A program made the position numbers and the translations under genes. This document shows positions 31,889 through 41,234 of a stretch of 41,234 bases of DNA, one piece after another. Every line of letters begins with the position of its first letter. Positions within the stretch are counted from its first letter, which is position 1. The notes under the pieces are model-generated. The model saw only the letters and a list, made by a program, of their open reading frames with translations, was not told the origin of the DNA and made no database searches. This stretch comes from Planctomycetota bacterium (GTDB lineage Bacteria; Planctomycetota; UBA1135; UBA2386), in contig JAPYTD010000001.1 of assembly GCA_029936315.1 (NCBI GenBank), positions 1-41,234 of the forward strand, read 5' to 3'.

Positions 31889-34417
31889 TTAGTTGTTCAA
31901 TCTGGTAAACGTCGCGCTCTTGCAGATCGCGAGGATCATATCACGCAGCTTGTAGTCGTTGTTCTCCGCTTCCTTGAGCAACGTCTCGACGGCGTAGCGA
32001 TCGCGATAGGTGAGCTTGCGGCCGATGCCGTAGCTAAGGAGTCTACGCAGCACGTTGCGCGCAATGTCATGCAAGCGGTCCGCAAGCAAGTGTGACTTCA
32101 GGCCATGCATGCCCTGGACCTCGGGCCCGTGCGGGACGCACGCCGAGGCGTCGAGCGCCACGGTGTTGATCTCCTTCAAGTAGGCCAGGTAGTCCGCGAA
32201 ACTCTTGCCGGCCCGCGGATCGAACCCGCGCACCCGCAGCCCCTCCTTGGGAACCGTTGGCTGGAACCTGCCGATCGCGTTGTAGTGCTCGAACGGAATC
32301 CCCCAAGGATCCAGGCGCGCGTGGCAGTCGTTGCAGCTCTCCTTCTTGCGGTGCTGCACCAAAAGGTCCTTGATGGTGACCGCCTTCTCAACCGCGTCGC
32401 CAGCGGAGTCGGACAGAGCGGGCACGTCGGCAGGCGGCGGCTTGACGTCGTCGCCAAGGATGGCTTCACGCAACCACACGGCACGGTAGATCGGATGCGG
32501 GACCGAACCGGTCGCGTTGCCGATCAACACCGCGCCCTGGGTCAGCAGGCCACCGAGATGATCCTCCGGTTTCACTGCCACCGGACGGAGCTCGTTGCCA
32601 GCCACTCCTTCGACACCATAATGCGCTGCAAGCGGCTGATTGAGGTAGGCGAAGTCAGAGTCCACGAGGTTGCGCACGCTCGCATTGCGCCGAATCAATT
32701 CACGGACAAAGCCGACGCTCTCCGCGTGCATCCAGCCGCGAATCGTCGGTCGATACGGCACCTCCTGGCCCTTCCGCTCACCAACGCCAACGAGATAGAG
32801 AAATCGTGGGAATCGCTCGATGTTGATCTTCACCGCGCGCGTCTTCGCGATCGACAGCCACTGCGTGGTGAAGTCCTCGACGAAGTCCTCGGCGCGATCA
32901 TCGGCCAACAGCCTCTGCACCTGCTGATCGAGGACCTCCGCGTCGCCGAGGGTTCCGCGCGCGGCGAGCTCCATCAACTCCTGGTCCGGCATGGATCCCC
33001 ACAAGAAGTAAGAGAGCCGTGACGCCAATTCGTATTGGCGCGATCCCCCACCAGCTTCCGCAACCGTGTGATACAGGAAGTGCGGCGAGAGCAACACCAT
33101 CGTCAAGGTCTCGCGCATGGCCTCCTCGAAGGTGTCGAGCTGCGCCGACACGATCTTGTAGACCTCGACAAAGCCTTCGACTTCGTCGATGCGAACCGGC
33201 CGGCGAAATGCACGGGTCATGAAGCGCTTCAGCACCGCTTCGACGTAGGCTTCTGGATCACTCTTGCGCAACGGCGACTCGAACAGGATGCGCGTGTGGT
33301 GTTCGGGTGGCCAAACATCGGCGATCGGAGCTTCGAATTCGATCCACTCAATCGCCGCGCGCGGCATCGCCAATTGATCCAAGCGATCGTTGAGGCGACC
33401 GTTGTCGTAGAGGTTCTGCGGAGTGATGACCATGGACTCCGGTTGACGACCACGATTGGTCGCCCGCGCCGGTCGCGCCGGATGGTTCTCAATGCGCCCG
33501 CGCAACTCGAAGACCTGTAGATGGTCGACGCTGTTGGTCAGTTTGATCGTGCCGACCGGCTCCATCTGCAGGGTCGACGAGTTCTCATTCAGGGTGTAGC
33601 CCATCACCAGACGCAGCGGCATTTCGCTACACCCCTCTGGCAGGATCGCACCCGTCTTGATGCGGATCAGGAACTCGCCTGTTTTAGGCCAGCTCTTAAG
33701 CCCCATCCCGTCGGTCGGGGAATGCCGGCGATTGCTATAAACCGGGACCTCGTCGGTCAACAAACCAGTCTGGTTGTCGGTCGCCTTCCAACTCCGTTTG
33801 GTGCGATGGATCTTCGGCGGAGCGGGGTCGACGATTGCCGAAGCCATCGCCCGTCGCGCGTTCTCCTTGTAGCGATCCAGTTGTTCCATGCCCATGAGCA
33901 TGAACTCGGCGGTGTTGTTGAACTGGTAAGGCCTGTTCGGGTCTTCCGGCAGGTTCTTGGTCAGGTGCAACTCAAAGCCCAGCAGATCCCGCATCGTGTT
34001 CTGGTACTCAAAGTTGGTAAGCCGGCGCGTCGTTGCCGCAGCCCCCACCGAACTCGCGGTCTTCACGTATTCACGTAGCCCGGCGTCGATCCACTGGACG
34101 ACCGCCTGACGATCCGCTTCGCCAGGTTGCTCCTCGTCCTCTGGCGGCATCTCGCCACTCTTGAGCATCTCCAAGATCAATGCCCAGCGCTCCAGTTCGT
34201 GACCAGCGGACAGGTCGCCGTCCAGAGTATGCAGAGTGATCTTGCCCTTGCTCTTCTTCGGTCCGTGGCACCGGATGCAGTTGCTCTTGAAGAAGGGCGC
34301 AACGTGCGATTGGAACCCGGGGAGACCCGACGGGATGTCCTGGGCAACCGACGAACTCGCCAGGATCCACGTGACGATTGCAGTCCCGAGAGGGCGAGCG
34401 GCGAGAGGCCTGAGCAT
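31889..34417 (-). CDS. Exported planctomycete cytochrome c, DUF1587/1592/1588/1585 protein
   Basis: 842 residues from the ATG at 34417, chosen because it places a signal peptide (ending S-S-V-A-Q) at the N-terminus; an in-frame ATG at 34477 adds 20 residues. Haem motif C47-I-R-C50-H51 opens a planctomycete cytochrome c domain, with G-E-M-P-P following. The DUF1587 hallmark R-R-L-T-N-F-E-Y-Q-N-T-M-R-D-L-L-G, the DUF1592 region, the DUF1588 motif C-N-D-C-H-A-R-L-D-P-W-G with a second C-x-x-C-H, and the C-terminal DUF1585 come in the usual order. It is probably an envelope redox protein; substrate unknown. First gene of the operon with DUF1552 and the double SGNH hydrolase. Confidence 0.93.
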   Translation of the reverse strand: MLRPLAARPLGTAIVTWILASSSVAQDIPSGLPGFQSHVAPFFKSNCIRCHGPKKSKGKITLHTLDGDLSAGHELERWALILEMLKSGEMPPEDEEQPGEADRQAVVQWIDAGLREYVKTASSVGAAATTRRLTNFEYQNTMRDLLGFELHLTKNLPEDPNRPYQFNNTAEFMLMGMEQLDRYKENARRAMASAIVDPAPPKIHRTKRSWKATDNQTGLLTDEVPVYSNRRHSPTDGMGLKSWPKTGEFLIRIKTGAILPEGCSEMPLRLVMGYTLNENSSTLQMEPVGTIKLTNSVDHLQVFELRGRIENHPARPARATNRGRQPESMVITPQNLYDNGRLNDRLDQLAMPRAAIEWIEFEAPIADVWPPEHHTRILFESPLRKSDPEAYVEAVLKRFMTRAFRRPVRIDEVEGFVEVYKIVSAQLDTFEEAMRETLTMVLLSPHFLYHTVAEAGGGSRQYELASRLSYFLWGSMPDQELMELAARGTLGDAEVLDQQVQRLLADDRAEDFVEDFTTQWLSIAKTRAVKINIERFPRFLYLVGVGERKGQEVPYRPTIRGWMHAESVGFVRELIRRNASVRNLVDSDFAYLNQPLAAHYGVEGVAGNELRPVAVKPEDHLGGLLTQGAVLIGNATGSVPHPIYRAVWLREAILGDDVKPPPADVPALSDSAGDAVEKAVTIKDLLVQHRKKESCNDCHARLDPWGIPFEHYNAIGRFQPTVPKEGLRVRGFDPRAGKSFADYLAYLKEINTVALDASACVPHGPEVQGMHGLKSHLLADRLHDIARNVLRRLLSYGIGRKLTYRDRYAVETLLKEAENNDYKLRDMILAICKSATFTRLNN

Positions 34418-34588
34418 TGGGGTCCCCAGTCTCGTATGACTTGGCGATCGTCGCAAGACCCGCCACTTCAAACTCATTGTTGGTCAACCCTGAGAACAAG
34501 TAGGTCGCCGTTCACGTCTTGCGCTTAGGTGACATAGACCGCAAAAGTCCGCCCGTCCCCCCGCCTGCAGTTGGGTACGATCTCGCGC

Positions 34589-36598
34589 ATGGGTACGACG
34601 TCGATCCACCTTGCCGCAATCCTCGGGCTCACGTGCCTGATGCTCCCTGCCGCAATCTCTGCGCAACAACCGCGTCTGCGCGTCGGCTATGCCCAATCGG
34701 CCGCGGCAGCGGCAGCCGAACTGCTCGCCATCCAGTCCACCCTTGACACGCTCGACGATTGGAAGCAGCGCAAAGAGCGGATCCGAACAGGTATCCTCGC
34801 TGGAGCCGGCCTGCTCGTACTGCCTGAGCGCACGCCGCTGAACGCGACGTTGACCAACAAGCGAATCTACGACGGCTACACCGTGGAGAGCGTCGCCATG
34901 CAGAGCTCTCCGGGTTTCTACGTCACCGGTTCCCTCTACCGACCAACCAAACACGAAGGCTCACTCGCCGGCATCCTCAGTCCACATGGACACGACGGAC
35001 GATTCGCCCCGCGTCGACAAGCGCGATGCGCGGTGCTCGCACGGATGGGCGCCGCGGTGCTGTCGTACGACATGGTCGGCTACGGCGATTGGAAGGAGGC
35101 TGGCTGGGCGCATCGCGAAACGCCTGACGTGCTCCGCCTACAGACGTGGAACAGCATGCGCGCGTTGGACTTCGTCGAGTCGCTGCCAAACGTGGACAAG
35201 CGGCGCCTCGGCATGACGGGTTGCTCCGGCGGCGGCACACAGACGTTCTTGCTGACTGCGATCGACCAACGGGTCGCGGTCTCCGTACCTGTGTGCCAGG
35301 TGTCGGCGCACTTCTTCGGGGGATGTGTCTGCGAGAGCGGCATGCCGATCCACTGGAGCGACACGCACAAGACGAACAACGTCGAGATCGCGGCCCTTGC
35401 TGCGCCTCGGCCGATGCTGATGCTCTCAAACGGAGACGACTGGACGCAGAACACGCCCAACACCGAGTTCCCTTACGTGAAGTTCATCTACGAACTGCAC
35501 GGCGCAACGGACAAGGTCGCCAACGCACACTTTGCGAAGGAGAAGCACGACTACGGGATCTCCAAGCGACTCGCCGCGTACCCGTTCCTTGCCAAACACC
35601 TGGGGCTCAACCTCAAATCCGTGCAGAACCAGGCAGGAGAGATCGACGAGTCCTTCTTCACGCCAGAAACATACGCAGAGCTGCTGGTCTTCGGCCCGCA
35701 CAACCCTCGGCCCAAGGACGCGGTGAAGCCCAATACGCCGCTGCCTGACGTGCTTCTTGCTCAGGATACTGCACCAAGAACCGCGGTCGCAGAGCCGATC
35801 AAGGTCATGTGTTTCAACATCCGCCATGGCAAGGGCAGGGATGGTGACAACCGCTGGCAGCAACGCTCCTACCTGGTCGCGGAGACCATCAGGATGTTTG
35901 ATCCGGACCTGCTCGGATGCCAGGAGGTCCTGGACTTTCAATTCGAGTTCTTGGCAAGGCTGCTGCCAAGCCACGGCATTCACGGCGTCGGACGCATTGA
36001 TGGCAAGACCAAGGGAGAGTACGAGCCGATCCTCTATCGGAGAGAACGCTTCGAGTTGCTGGACTCCGGCCACTTCTGGCTGAGTGAACGTCCGGAGGCT
36101 CCCGGTAGCAAGAGTTGGAATACCTCACACACCCGCATGGTCTCGTGGGTGCTATTGAAGGATCGCAAGCACGAGGGCACGAAGATCGCCTTCCTGAACA
36201 CCCACTTCGACCATATCAGCGAGCAGGCTCGGCTGGAGTCCGCTCGGTTGATTCGCAAGCGCGCCGAAGCCTTCATGGCGAAGGGCATCCCCATCATCAT
36301 TTCCGGTGACTTCAATGCCACCGAAGACCAACAGCCCTATGCCAGTCTGGTCTCCGGATACCGGAGCAACGGGGCCCCCCTCATCGATGCCTTCCGGATG
36401 GCAAACCCAACCAGGTTGCCAGGGGAATCGACGTCCAGCCGCTGGGTCGGGAAACGCAAGGGATCGCGAATCGATTGGATCCTTCACTCGCAGGAATTCA
36501 CGACCCTGCAATCCGTGATCAACCACACCATGGATAACGGCCGCTACCCCTCCGATCACTATCCGGTGCAGGCGATTCTGAGGCTGAACAGGGAGTAG
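34589..36598 (+). CDS. Exported fusion: alpha/beta-hydrolase esterase + EEP phosphatase/nuclease
   Basis: 669 residues from the ATG at 34589, which starts a signal peptide (ending I-S-A-Q); a TTG at 34571 is possible. Residues about 100-345 are an acetyl-xylan-esterase-like alpha/beta-hydrolase: H-G-H-D-G-R oxyanion region, nucleophile elbow G-C-S213-G-G-G, and a late H in E-K-H-D-Y-G. Residues about 404-668 are a complete endonuclease/exonuclease/phosphatase domain: C-F-N-I-R-H-G, G-C-Q-E-V, N-T-H-F-D-H, S-G-D-F-N-A, S-R-I-D-W-I-L and S-D-H-Y-P-V. The fusion should cleave an ester and a phosphate ester outside the cytoplasm, perhaps on one substrate. It is divergent from the DUF1592 operon. 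Both active sites appear intact, so a frame error joining two genes is unlikely. Confidence 0.85.
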   Translation: MGTTSIHLAAILGLTCLMLPAAISAQQPRLRVGYAQSAAAAAAELLAIQSTLDTLDDWKQRKERIRTGILAGAGLLVLPERTPLNATLTNKRIYDGYTVESVAMQSSPGFYVTGSLYRPTKHEGSLAGILSPHGHDGRFAPRRQARCAVLARMGAAVLSYDMVGYGDWKEAGWAHRETPDVLRLQTWNSMRALDFVESLPNVDKRRLGMTGCSGGGTQTFLLTAIDQRVAVSVPVCQVSAHFFGGCVCESGMPIHWSDTHKTNNVEIAALAAPRPMLMLSNGDDWTQNTPNTEFPYVKFIYELHGATDKVANAHFAKEKHDYGISKRLAAYPFLAKHLGLNLKSVQNQAGEIDESFFTPETYAELLVFGPHNPRPKDAVKPNTPLPDVLLAQDTAPRTAVAEPIKVMCFNIRHGKGRDGDNRWQQRSYLVAETIRMFDPDLLGCQEVLDFQFEFLARLLPSHGIHGVGRIDGKTKGEYEPILYRRERFELLDSGHFWLSERPEAPGSKSWNTSHTRMVSWVLLKDRKHEGTKIAFLNTHFDHISEQARLESARLIRKRAEAFMAKGIPIIISGDFNATEDQQPYASLVSGYRSNGAPLIDAFRMANPTRLPGESTSSRWVGKRKGSRIDWILHSQEFTTLQSVINHTMDNGRYPSDHYPVQAILRLNRE

Positions 36599-36935
36599 TG
36601 AAGAGAGGTCGTCGGACACACCTGACTAGAGGTTGCCGATCGTGCAGTCGATGCCGTTGCTGACGATGATCCCCGCACTGTTCGCGAGAGGTGCGAAGCA
36701 CGACTTCTGGGACTACGACGCATCCGACCGAGCGCGCGCGGCGGAGATCGCAAAGGGTTACGCCGTCTACCACAGCAGTCGGCGACGCTACATCCCCGGC
36801 GAGAACAAGCACGACAAGTAGCGCTTCGACTCCGTGGGCAGGCGGTGGCAAGCGTGCTATCGTTGGCGCGCGGCGACAGGTGAAGCAGGCGACGCAGCCT
36901 CCCACATGGAGCCACAACTTCCGAGAGTCCCAACC
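36599..36935 (+). other. Intergenic stretch with one doubtful small ORF
   Basis: Between the esterase-EEP gene and the next exported protein I see no RNA gene or terminator. The only coding candidate is the short ORF at 36651-36821. The frame of the downstream gene is open back to 36834 but a signal peptide only begins at 36936. Confidence 0.4.
36651..36821 (+). CDS. Small hypothetical protein or gene remnant (56 aa)
   Basis: An ATG at 36651 (or TTG at 36633) opens an ORF of 56-62 residues ending at TAG. The middle and end (K-H-D-F-W-D-Y-D, A-A-E-I-A-K-G-Y-A-V-Y) have protein-like composition and no stop in a GC-rich region, but there is no clear ribosome-binding site and I do not recognise a family. 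It may be the 3' end of a lost gene. Confidence 0.3.
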   Translation: MPLLTMIPALFARGAKHDFWDYDASDRARAAEIAKGYAVYHSSRRRYIPGENKHDK

Positions 36936-39413
36936 ATGCCTAAGAACCGGCTGCTGCTTGTCCTGATCACGAACTGCCTGCTTGCCGAATGCTTGTTCGC
37001 GCAAGACACGCAGCCAATCGAACTGCCCAAGGATCCGCATGCGGCGATCGCCGCGATGCCAATCGCCGATCCCGTTGCCGATGGCAATATCGTCCAAATC
37101 ATCGATGGTGACACCAAGAAGCCGATCGCAAACGCGGATGTGATTGCATTCGCCAATGCCCGCGATGAGGCGTTCCAAAAACGCGCCAGAGACTTGCAGG
37201 TATCCCTGGAAGGGCGGGTCACCGACCAAAGGACCATGCAATTGATCCTGGCCGCAATGCTGGGCACGCGGTACCAAACGAATGCGGAAGGCACTGCCCT
37301 TATTCCTGCAGGCGACGACACGTTCGCAATCGTCGTATCCGGAACACGAGTGGCGCAATGGACTCCGAGACAGAAGGGCCCCCTAGAACTATTCGCCCCG
37401 CGATTCATCACTGTGCAAGTCCTCAACTCCCGTGGCAAGCCGGCCCGCAACGTTGAGATCGGCGTCGGCGACAGGGACAACATGTACTTTCACCCCACGG
37501 CCAGTGGCAAGACGGACGCCGCTGGCATCTGCAAATTGGCTCTTTCGGATCAGCGGCGCCGCAACGACCTGAAGGTCGAGGCACTAATCGGGTCTGACAC
37601 ACCCATCGAAGCAGCGTTCCAAGCCGACGCCATTCCGGACGAACCGCTCCAACTACGATTGCCGCCGTGCGGTCAGGTTCGCTTCATCCTCTACGGTGAA
37701 GACGAGCGGCCATCCCAGACACTCAAGCGCGCACACCTCAACTGGGTAGACAGCAGCTACGTGTCGCGCATGCGCTCCACCCCTCCTACCCAACTCGACA
37801 GCGATGGCGCCATGTTCGCGTATGTCGCGCTCAACCTCGACATCAGCATTTCGGCATTCATCAACGGCGTCGAGGACGAACTTACGTTCAAGGCCAAAGG
37901 ACCAACTCGCGAACGGGAACTGATCATCGTCGACGGCCGCATCAACACTGGCCCACCGATCCTCAGCTTTCGCGTGCTCGACCAGCAAGGAAACCCGCTA
38001 GCCAACACGGAGCTCGGCAGGGTGTTCTACTCGGCGAACAACTACGACTACCGTACCGCCAATACGGACGCCGATGGCAAGCTCACGATCGCGTTCCAGC
38101 AAGAGCAACCTGAGAGCATCTACCTCTTGCGACGCAGCGAGAGCGAAGGCACTGACTATCGTGGCGCAGTACGGATCCCCCTTGGTGAATTGAAGCCAGG
38201 CAAACAGAAGCTTGCCGACGTGCAACTGCAAGACGAACCAGTGATCGCCTCCGGCAACGTGGTCGACGCAGAAGGGAAACCCGTCGCTGGGCTGTGGCTG
38301 CGTAGCAAGACCACAATTGTTTCTGGCGGCAGTGGTGGCGGCTCCGGAAGCCAGGAAATGTGGTACTACGCACACAGAGTGCGCACGGACGAGCAAGGCC
38401 ACTTCGAGATCCGCGAAGTGGCGGCCGTAGATCATGCATTGTGGCTCTCCGCCGATAGTGAGGCATGGGCCCTGATGGATGGCTCCTTCACGCTCAATTC
38501 TGGTGACAAGGGCGAGACCATTCGCGTTGGCGTCGCCACCCGGCTGGAAGGCGAGTGGCTGGGCGAACTCGAGGACACGAGAATAAACGTCAAGGCCACC
38601 AACCTCACCACCGGCAAGGCAACGACCAGCACGATGCGTAACGGCAAGTACGAGATCGGCGGCATTCCATCCGGCAACTACGACATCACGTTTGGCCGAA
38701 ATGACGCCTACAAGATCGAGAACGTGCAGTCCGTCAAGAAGGGGACCGCCCAAGACCCTCGATTGCGAAGCGACGAGTGGACCAAGCACTTCCAAGTGCT
38801 TGAGACGACGGTTACCGACGAGAACAACAAGCCGCTAAAGAACATCACCGTGTGGTACTACATCACGCGCAAGAACGGCCGTAGCGGCAGCGGTGTACGC
38901 ACCGACAAGGAAGGCAAGGCGCGCCGACTGATGCCATTCAAGAACTCATCGGTCGAGGTCAGGGTCCCGGGCTACGAGGCGAAGGTGTTCGAGAAGGACC
39001 TCAAGGACCTGAAGGTGCAGTTGCTCGCCATCGCCGCGATCGAAGTGCAAATCGTCGGCATGCCAAAGCTCCCGAACGAAGTATCCGCCCATGCGACGGT
39101 GATGCACCAAGCGGGAAGGGTGGCCCGTTCAGGCAACCGCACCACCCTCGTAAATGGGCGCGCCAAGGTGCAACCACAGGCGCTAGGCAAGTGCGAGCTC
39201 AGGATCACGTTTCGCGCCAACCTGCGCGATCGATCGAATCAGGTGCGGCAAGCGCTACGCCGCGCCCTCAACTTGAACCCGCTCACGTTCGAACTCACTG
39301 GCGCGAGGAAGCCGACCGAACCCATGGTCTTCAAACTCGACCAAGAGACGATCGACGACATCCAAGCCTGCCTCGACGACGCACGCGAAGTGTTGAAGAA
39401 GAAAGACAAGTAG
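36936..39413 (+). CDS. Exported multi-domain CarboxypepD_reg-like protein
   Basis: 825 residues from the ATG at 36936, which starts a signal peptide (L-L-L-V-L-I-T-N-C-L-L core, ending L-F-A-Q); the frame runs back to 36834 without domain character. At least five Ig-like regulatory domains are visible by their openings, e.g. I-D-G-D-T-K-K-P-I-A-N-A-D-V, N-S-R-G-K-P-A-R-N-V, D-Q-Q-G-N-P-L-A-N-T, D-A-E-G-K-P-V-A-G-L and D-E-N-N-K-P-L-K-N-I. There is no catalytic domain. A Gly/Ser loop (S-G-G-S-G-G-G-S-G-S) sits in the fourth domain. It is probably a secreted or envelope adhesion/scaffold protein. It resembles the 14657-17770 product in design but has a cleavable signal instead of a membrane anchor. 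Confidence 0.78.
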   Translation: MPKNRLLLVLITNCLLAECLFAQDTQPIELPKDPHAAIAAMPIADPVADGNIVQIIDGDTKKPIANADVIAFANARDEAFQKRARDLQVSLEGRVTDQRTMQLILAAMLGTRYQTNAEGTALIPAGDDTFAIVVSGTRVAQWTPRQKGPLELFAPRFITVQVLNSRGKPARNVEIGVGDRDNMYFHPTASGKTDAAGICKLALSDQRRRNDLKVEALIGSDTPIEAAFQADAIPDEPLQLRLPPCGQVRFILYGEDERPSQTLKRAHLNWVDSSYVSRMRSTPPTQLDSDGAMFAYVALNLDISISAFINGVEDELTFKAKGPTRERELIIVDGRINTGPPILSFRVLDQQGNPLANTELGRVFYSANNYDYRTANTDADGKLTIAFQQEQPESIYLLRRSESEGTDYRGAVRIPLGELKPGKQKLADVQLQDEPVIASGNVVDAEGKPVAGLWLRSKTTIVSGGSGGGSGSQEMWYYAHRVRTDEQGHFEIREVAAVDHALWLSADSEAWALMDGSFTLNSGDKGETIRVGVATRLEGEWLGELEDTRINVKATNLTTGKATTSTMRNGKYEIGGIPSGNYDITFGRNDAYKIENVQSVKKGTAQDPRLRSDEWTKHFQVLETTVTDENNKPLKNITVWYYITRKNGRSGSGVRTDKEGKARRLMPFKNSSVEVRVPGYEAKVFEKDLKDLKVQLLAIAAIEVQIVGMPKLPNEVSAHATVMHQAGRVARSGNRTTLVNGRAKVQPQALGKCELRITFRANLRDRSNQVRQALRRALNLNPLTFELTGARKPTEPMVFKLDQETIDDIQACLDDAREVLKKKDK

Positions 39414-39450
39414 TCGAGCCCCTACGAACCCGGCGGGCAGCCTGTCCGTT

Positions 39451-39540
39451 CTACGTGAAGTAAAACCAGATGAAGGCAATTACGAGCACGACGACTCCGA
39501 CCAAAGCAACAATAGCGAATGAGGGTGATGTGGATTCCAT
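39451..39540 (-). CDS. Possible single-pass membrane microprotein (29 aa)
   Basis: An ATG at 39540 opens a 29-residue ORF: a short polar start (M-E-S-T-S-P-S), then about 20 hydrophobic residues (F-A-I-V-A-L-V-G-V-V-V-L-V-I-A-F-I-W) ending F-Y-F-T. This is a textbook membrane helix and is rare by chance. A promoter-like pair lies about 40-70 nt upstream, and an AAGGG is found 11 nt before the ATG, a little far for a ribosome-binding site. It sits convergent to the upstream gene and divergent from the sulfatase. No homolog is recognised. Confidence 0.42.
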   Translation of the reverse strand: MESTSPSFAIVALVGVVVLVIAFIWFYFT

Positions 39541-39580
39541 GTGTGATCTTGCCCTTGAGAGGTCGTCTGACGCAAACCAG

Positions 39581-39609
39581 AGTATAGACCAGCGCCGCCG
39601 ACTTGTCGC
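39581..39609 (-). promoter_or_regulatory. Promoter candidate for the microprotein
   Basis: On the minus strand, GCGACA (39604-39609; 4 of 6 to TTGACA) and TATACT (39581-39586; 5 of 6 to TATAAT) are 17 nt apart, the optimal spacing. Transcription would start near 39574 and give a leader of about 33 nt. Confidence 0.35.
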
Positions 39610-39654
39610 CGTGGAGGGCACGAAGCATGCACCGGTCGCTACAGTGACTCGATC

Positions 39655-41214
39655 GTGCGAACATCGTCACTAGGCCTCCTCTTCCTTGCTGGCTGCGCTG
39701 CCACAGACAACCAACCAGCGCCTCGCCCCAACATCGTCCTGATCAACGCCGACGATCTCGGCTATGGCGACCTCAGTTGCTACGGCGCGACCCACATTCG
39801 CACCCCCAACATCGATCGGCTCGCCGCGGAGGGGCGGCGATTCACGGACGCGCATGCTGCCTCGGCAGTGTGCTCGCCGTCACGCTACGGGCTGTTGACG
39901 GGACGCTACCCCCTGCGTCGCAATCTCTGGGGGCCGATCTCGCCGCGCAGTCCGCTGGCGATCGACCCCGAGCAGCTGACGTTGGGTCGGCTACTGCACG
40001 GGGAAGGCTACGCAACGGCGTGCATTGGCAAGTGGCACCTTGGCTTCGGGGACCGCGAGCCGACCGACTGGAACGGCGAGCTCAAGCCCGGGCCGCTCGA
40101 GCTCGGCTTCGGCCATTACTTCGGCATCCCGAGCGTCAACAGCGGACCACCGTTTGTCTACGTCGAAGGCCACCGCGTGGTCGGTCGCGACCCGGCAGAT
40201 CCATTCGTCTACGGCAAGGAGTCGGTTACCAAGCGCTACCCGGAGAAGGGCGGCTACCGCGTGATCGGCGGCGCCGACGCGGCCCACCGCCTCTACGTCG
40301 ACGACGAGGTCGGCACGACCCTCGCAACCCGCGCGACACGTTGGCTGCAGACACAGGATGGCACGCGCCCCTTCTTCCTGTATCTCGCGACGACCAACAT
40401 CCACCATCCATTCACACCGGCGAAGCAGTTCGTCGGCACGAGCCAATGCGGTCTCTACGGCGACTTCGTGCATGAACTCGACTGGATGGTCGGCCAGGTA
40501 CTCGACACGCTCGACGCAATGGGAGTCGCCGACAACACGCTCGTCATCTTCACGAGCGACAACGGCGGCATGTTCCACGTGACCGGCCAGAGATCTTGGC
40601 AGGCAGGGCATCGCATGAACGGCAAGCTGCTCGGCTTCAAGTTCGGCGCGTGGGAAGGTGGCCACCGCGTGCCATTCGTCGCCCGCTGGCCCGGCCGGAT
40701 CCCCGCGGGATCGACATGTGATCATTTGCTCTCGCAAGTCGATCTTCTCGCAACGCTGGCCTCAATCGTAGACCGCCCGCTGCGCGAGGGGGAGGGCACG
40801 GACAGCGTCGATCAGCTCGCCACCCTCACGGGCGAACCGGCGACCCCAGCACGCGACACGCTCGTCATCTCGCCCAACAGCCCCAAGCACCTCACGGTCC
40901 GCCGCGGCAAGTGGGTCTACATTCCAGCACAGGGCGGCGGCGGCTTTCAGGGCAAGAAGCCAGGCGTGCACCTCTTCTCCGACGAGTACGCACTGCCGTT
41001 CACCGGCAGGACAAACAGCGATGTGGTCGACGGACGGATTCGATCGAGTGCGCCACCGGCTCAGCTGTACGACCTTGAGCGGGACCCACACCAGACGACG
41101 AACGTGTCAACGCAACACCCCGCAATGGCGGCGGAGCTCGCTGCCGTGGTCGCCCAGTATCAGCGCACCATTCCGAAGCGGGCGCGACTCGGCTGGATCA
41201 ACCTGAAGCAGTAG
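39655..41214 (+). CDS. Lipoprotein sulfatase (FGly-dependent)
   Basis: 519 residues from a GTG at 39655, the first start that gives a lipoprotein signal with L11-A-G-C14. The metal site opens I-N-A-D-D-L-G-Y-G-D (about 30-39). The formylglycine motif is C73-S-P-S-R77, followed by G-L-L-T-G-R-Y-P, and G-K-W-H-L-G-F and F-T-S-D-N-G-G-M-F-H are present. Length and order of motifs are normal. It should be anchored in the envelope and hydrolyse sulfate esters, likely of polysaccharides. It is a different subfamily from the 2798-4189 sulfatase (longer, with an extra segment around residues 150-215). No carbohydrate-binding module is seen. Confidence 0.93.
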   Translation: MRTSSLGLLFLAGCAATDNQPAPRPNIVLINADDLGYGDLSCYGATHIRTPNIDRLAAEGRRFTDAHAASAVCSPSRYGLLTGRYPLRRNLWGPISPRSPLAIDPEQLTLGRLLHGEGYATACIGKWHLGFGDREPTDWNGELKPGPLELGFGHYFGIPSVNSGPPFVYVEGHRVVGRDPADPFVYGKESVTKRYPEKGGYRVIGGADAAHRLYVDDEVGTTLATRATRWLQTQDGTRPFFLYLATTNIHHPFTPAKQFVGTSQCGLYGDFVHELDWMVGQVLDTLDAMGVADNTLVIFTSDNGGMFHVTGQRSWQAGHRMNGKLLGFKFGAWEGGHRVPFVARWPGRIPAGSTCDHLLSQVDLLATLASIVDRPLREGEGTDSVDQLATLTGEPATPARDTLVISPNSPKHLTVRRGKWVYIPAQGGGGFQGKKPGVHLFSDEYALPFTGRTNSDVVDGRIRSSAPPAQLYDLERDPHQTTNVSTQHPAMAAELAAVVAQYQRTIPKRARLGWINLKQ

Positions 41215-41234
41215 ACGCACCGCGAGAAGGCGGC

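Overview
This 41 kb window has high GC (about 60% by eye) and a gene content that points clearly to a member of the Planctomycetota, probably a marine lineage. The markers are the DUF1501 / planctomycete-type cytochrome c / DUF1592 / DUF1552 modules, two lipoprotein sulfatases with FGly motifs, an ECF sigma factor directly coupled to a Pkn-type kinase, and many exported proteins built from CarboxypepD_reg, Kelch, WD40 and Ig-like repeats. I see no tRNA, rRNA, CRISPR array, transposase or phage gene.

Layout. 0-4.2 kb: end of a DUF1501 gene, a haem c-WD40 protein, an exported Lys/Arg/Ser-rich repeat protein whose 3' end looks broken, and a sulfatase on the minus strand. 4.2-7.2 kb: three gene remnants (TPR, methyltransferase, TPR-like) around one intact exported Ig-like protein. 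7.2-13.8 kb: a tightly overlapping plus-strand operon with a GNAT-like protein, three paralogous GT-B-like proteins, a NodB deacetylase and two sulfotransferases. 21.1-13.7 kb, minus strand: ECF sigma factor, Ser/Thr kinase with TPRs, a membrane-anchored nine-repeat CarboxypepD_reg protein, and a third sulfotransferase as the last gene. 21.2-28.9 kb, plus strand: an exported Kelch protein, then a coupled operon of glycoside hydrolase-GT2 fusion, acyl carrier protein, ketoacyl synthase and MsbA-like ABC exporter. 34.4-29.0 kb, minus strand: DUF1592 cytochrome, DUF1552 protein, double SGNH hydrolase. 34.6-41.2 kb: an esterase-EEP fusion, an exported CarboxypepD_reg protein, a possible 29-residue membrane microprotein on the minus strand, and a second sulfatase.

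How the genes may work together. The 7-14 kb operon looks like a pathway for an acylated or acetylated, partly deacetylated, sulfated glycan. The 23-29 kb operon looks like synthesis of an acyl chain on a dedicated carrier protein, its joining to sugar, and export. The sigma factor-kinase operon lies between them and ends in a sulfotransferase, which suggests that cell-surface sulfation is under its control. The product is not known; the combination of sulfotransferases, a GH-GT2 fusion and a stand-alone ACP/KAS/ABC set is the most likely place in this window for an undescribed biosynthetic system. The flanking sulfatases and esterases fit a lifestyle of handling sulfated and acetylated polysaccharides.
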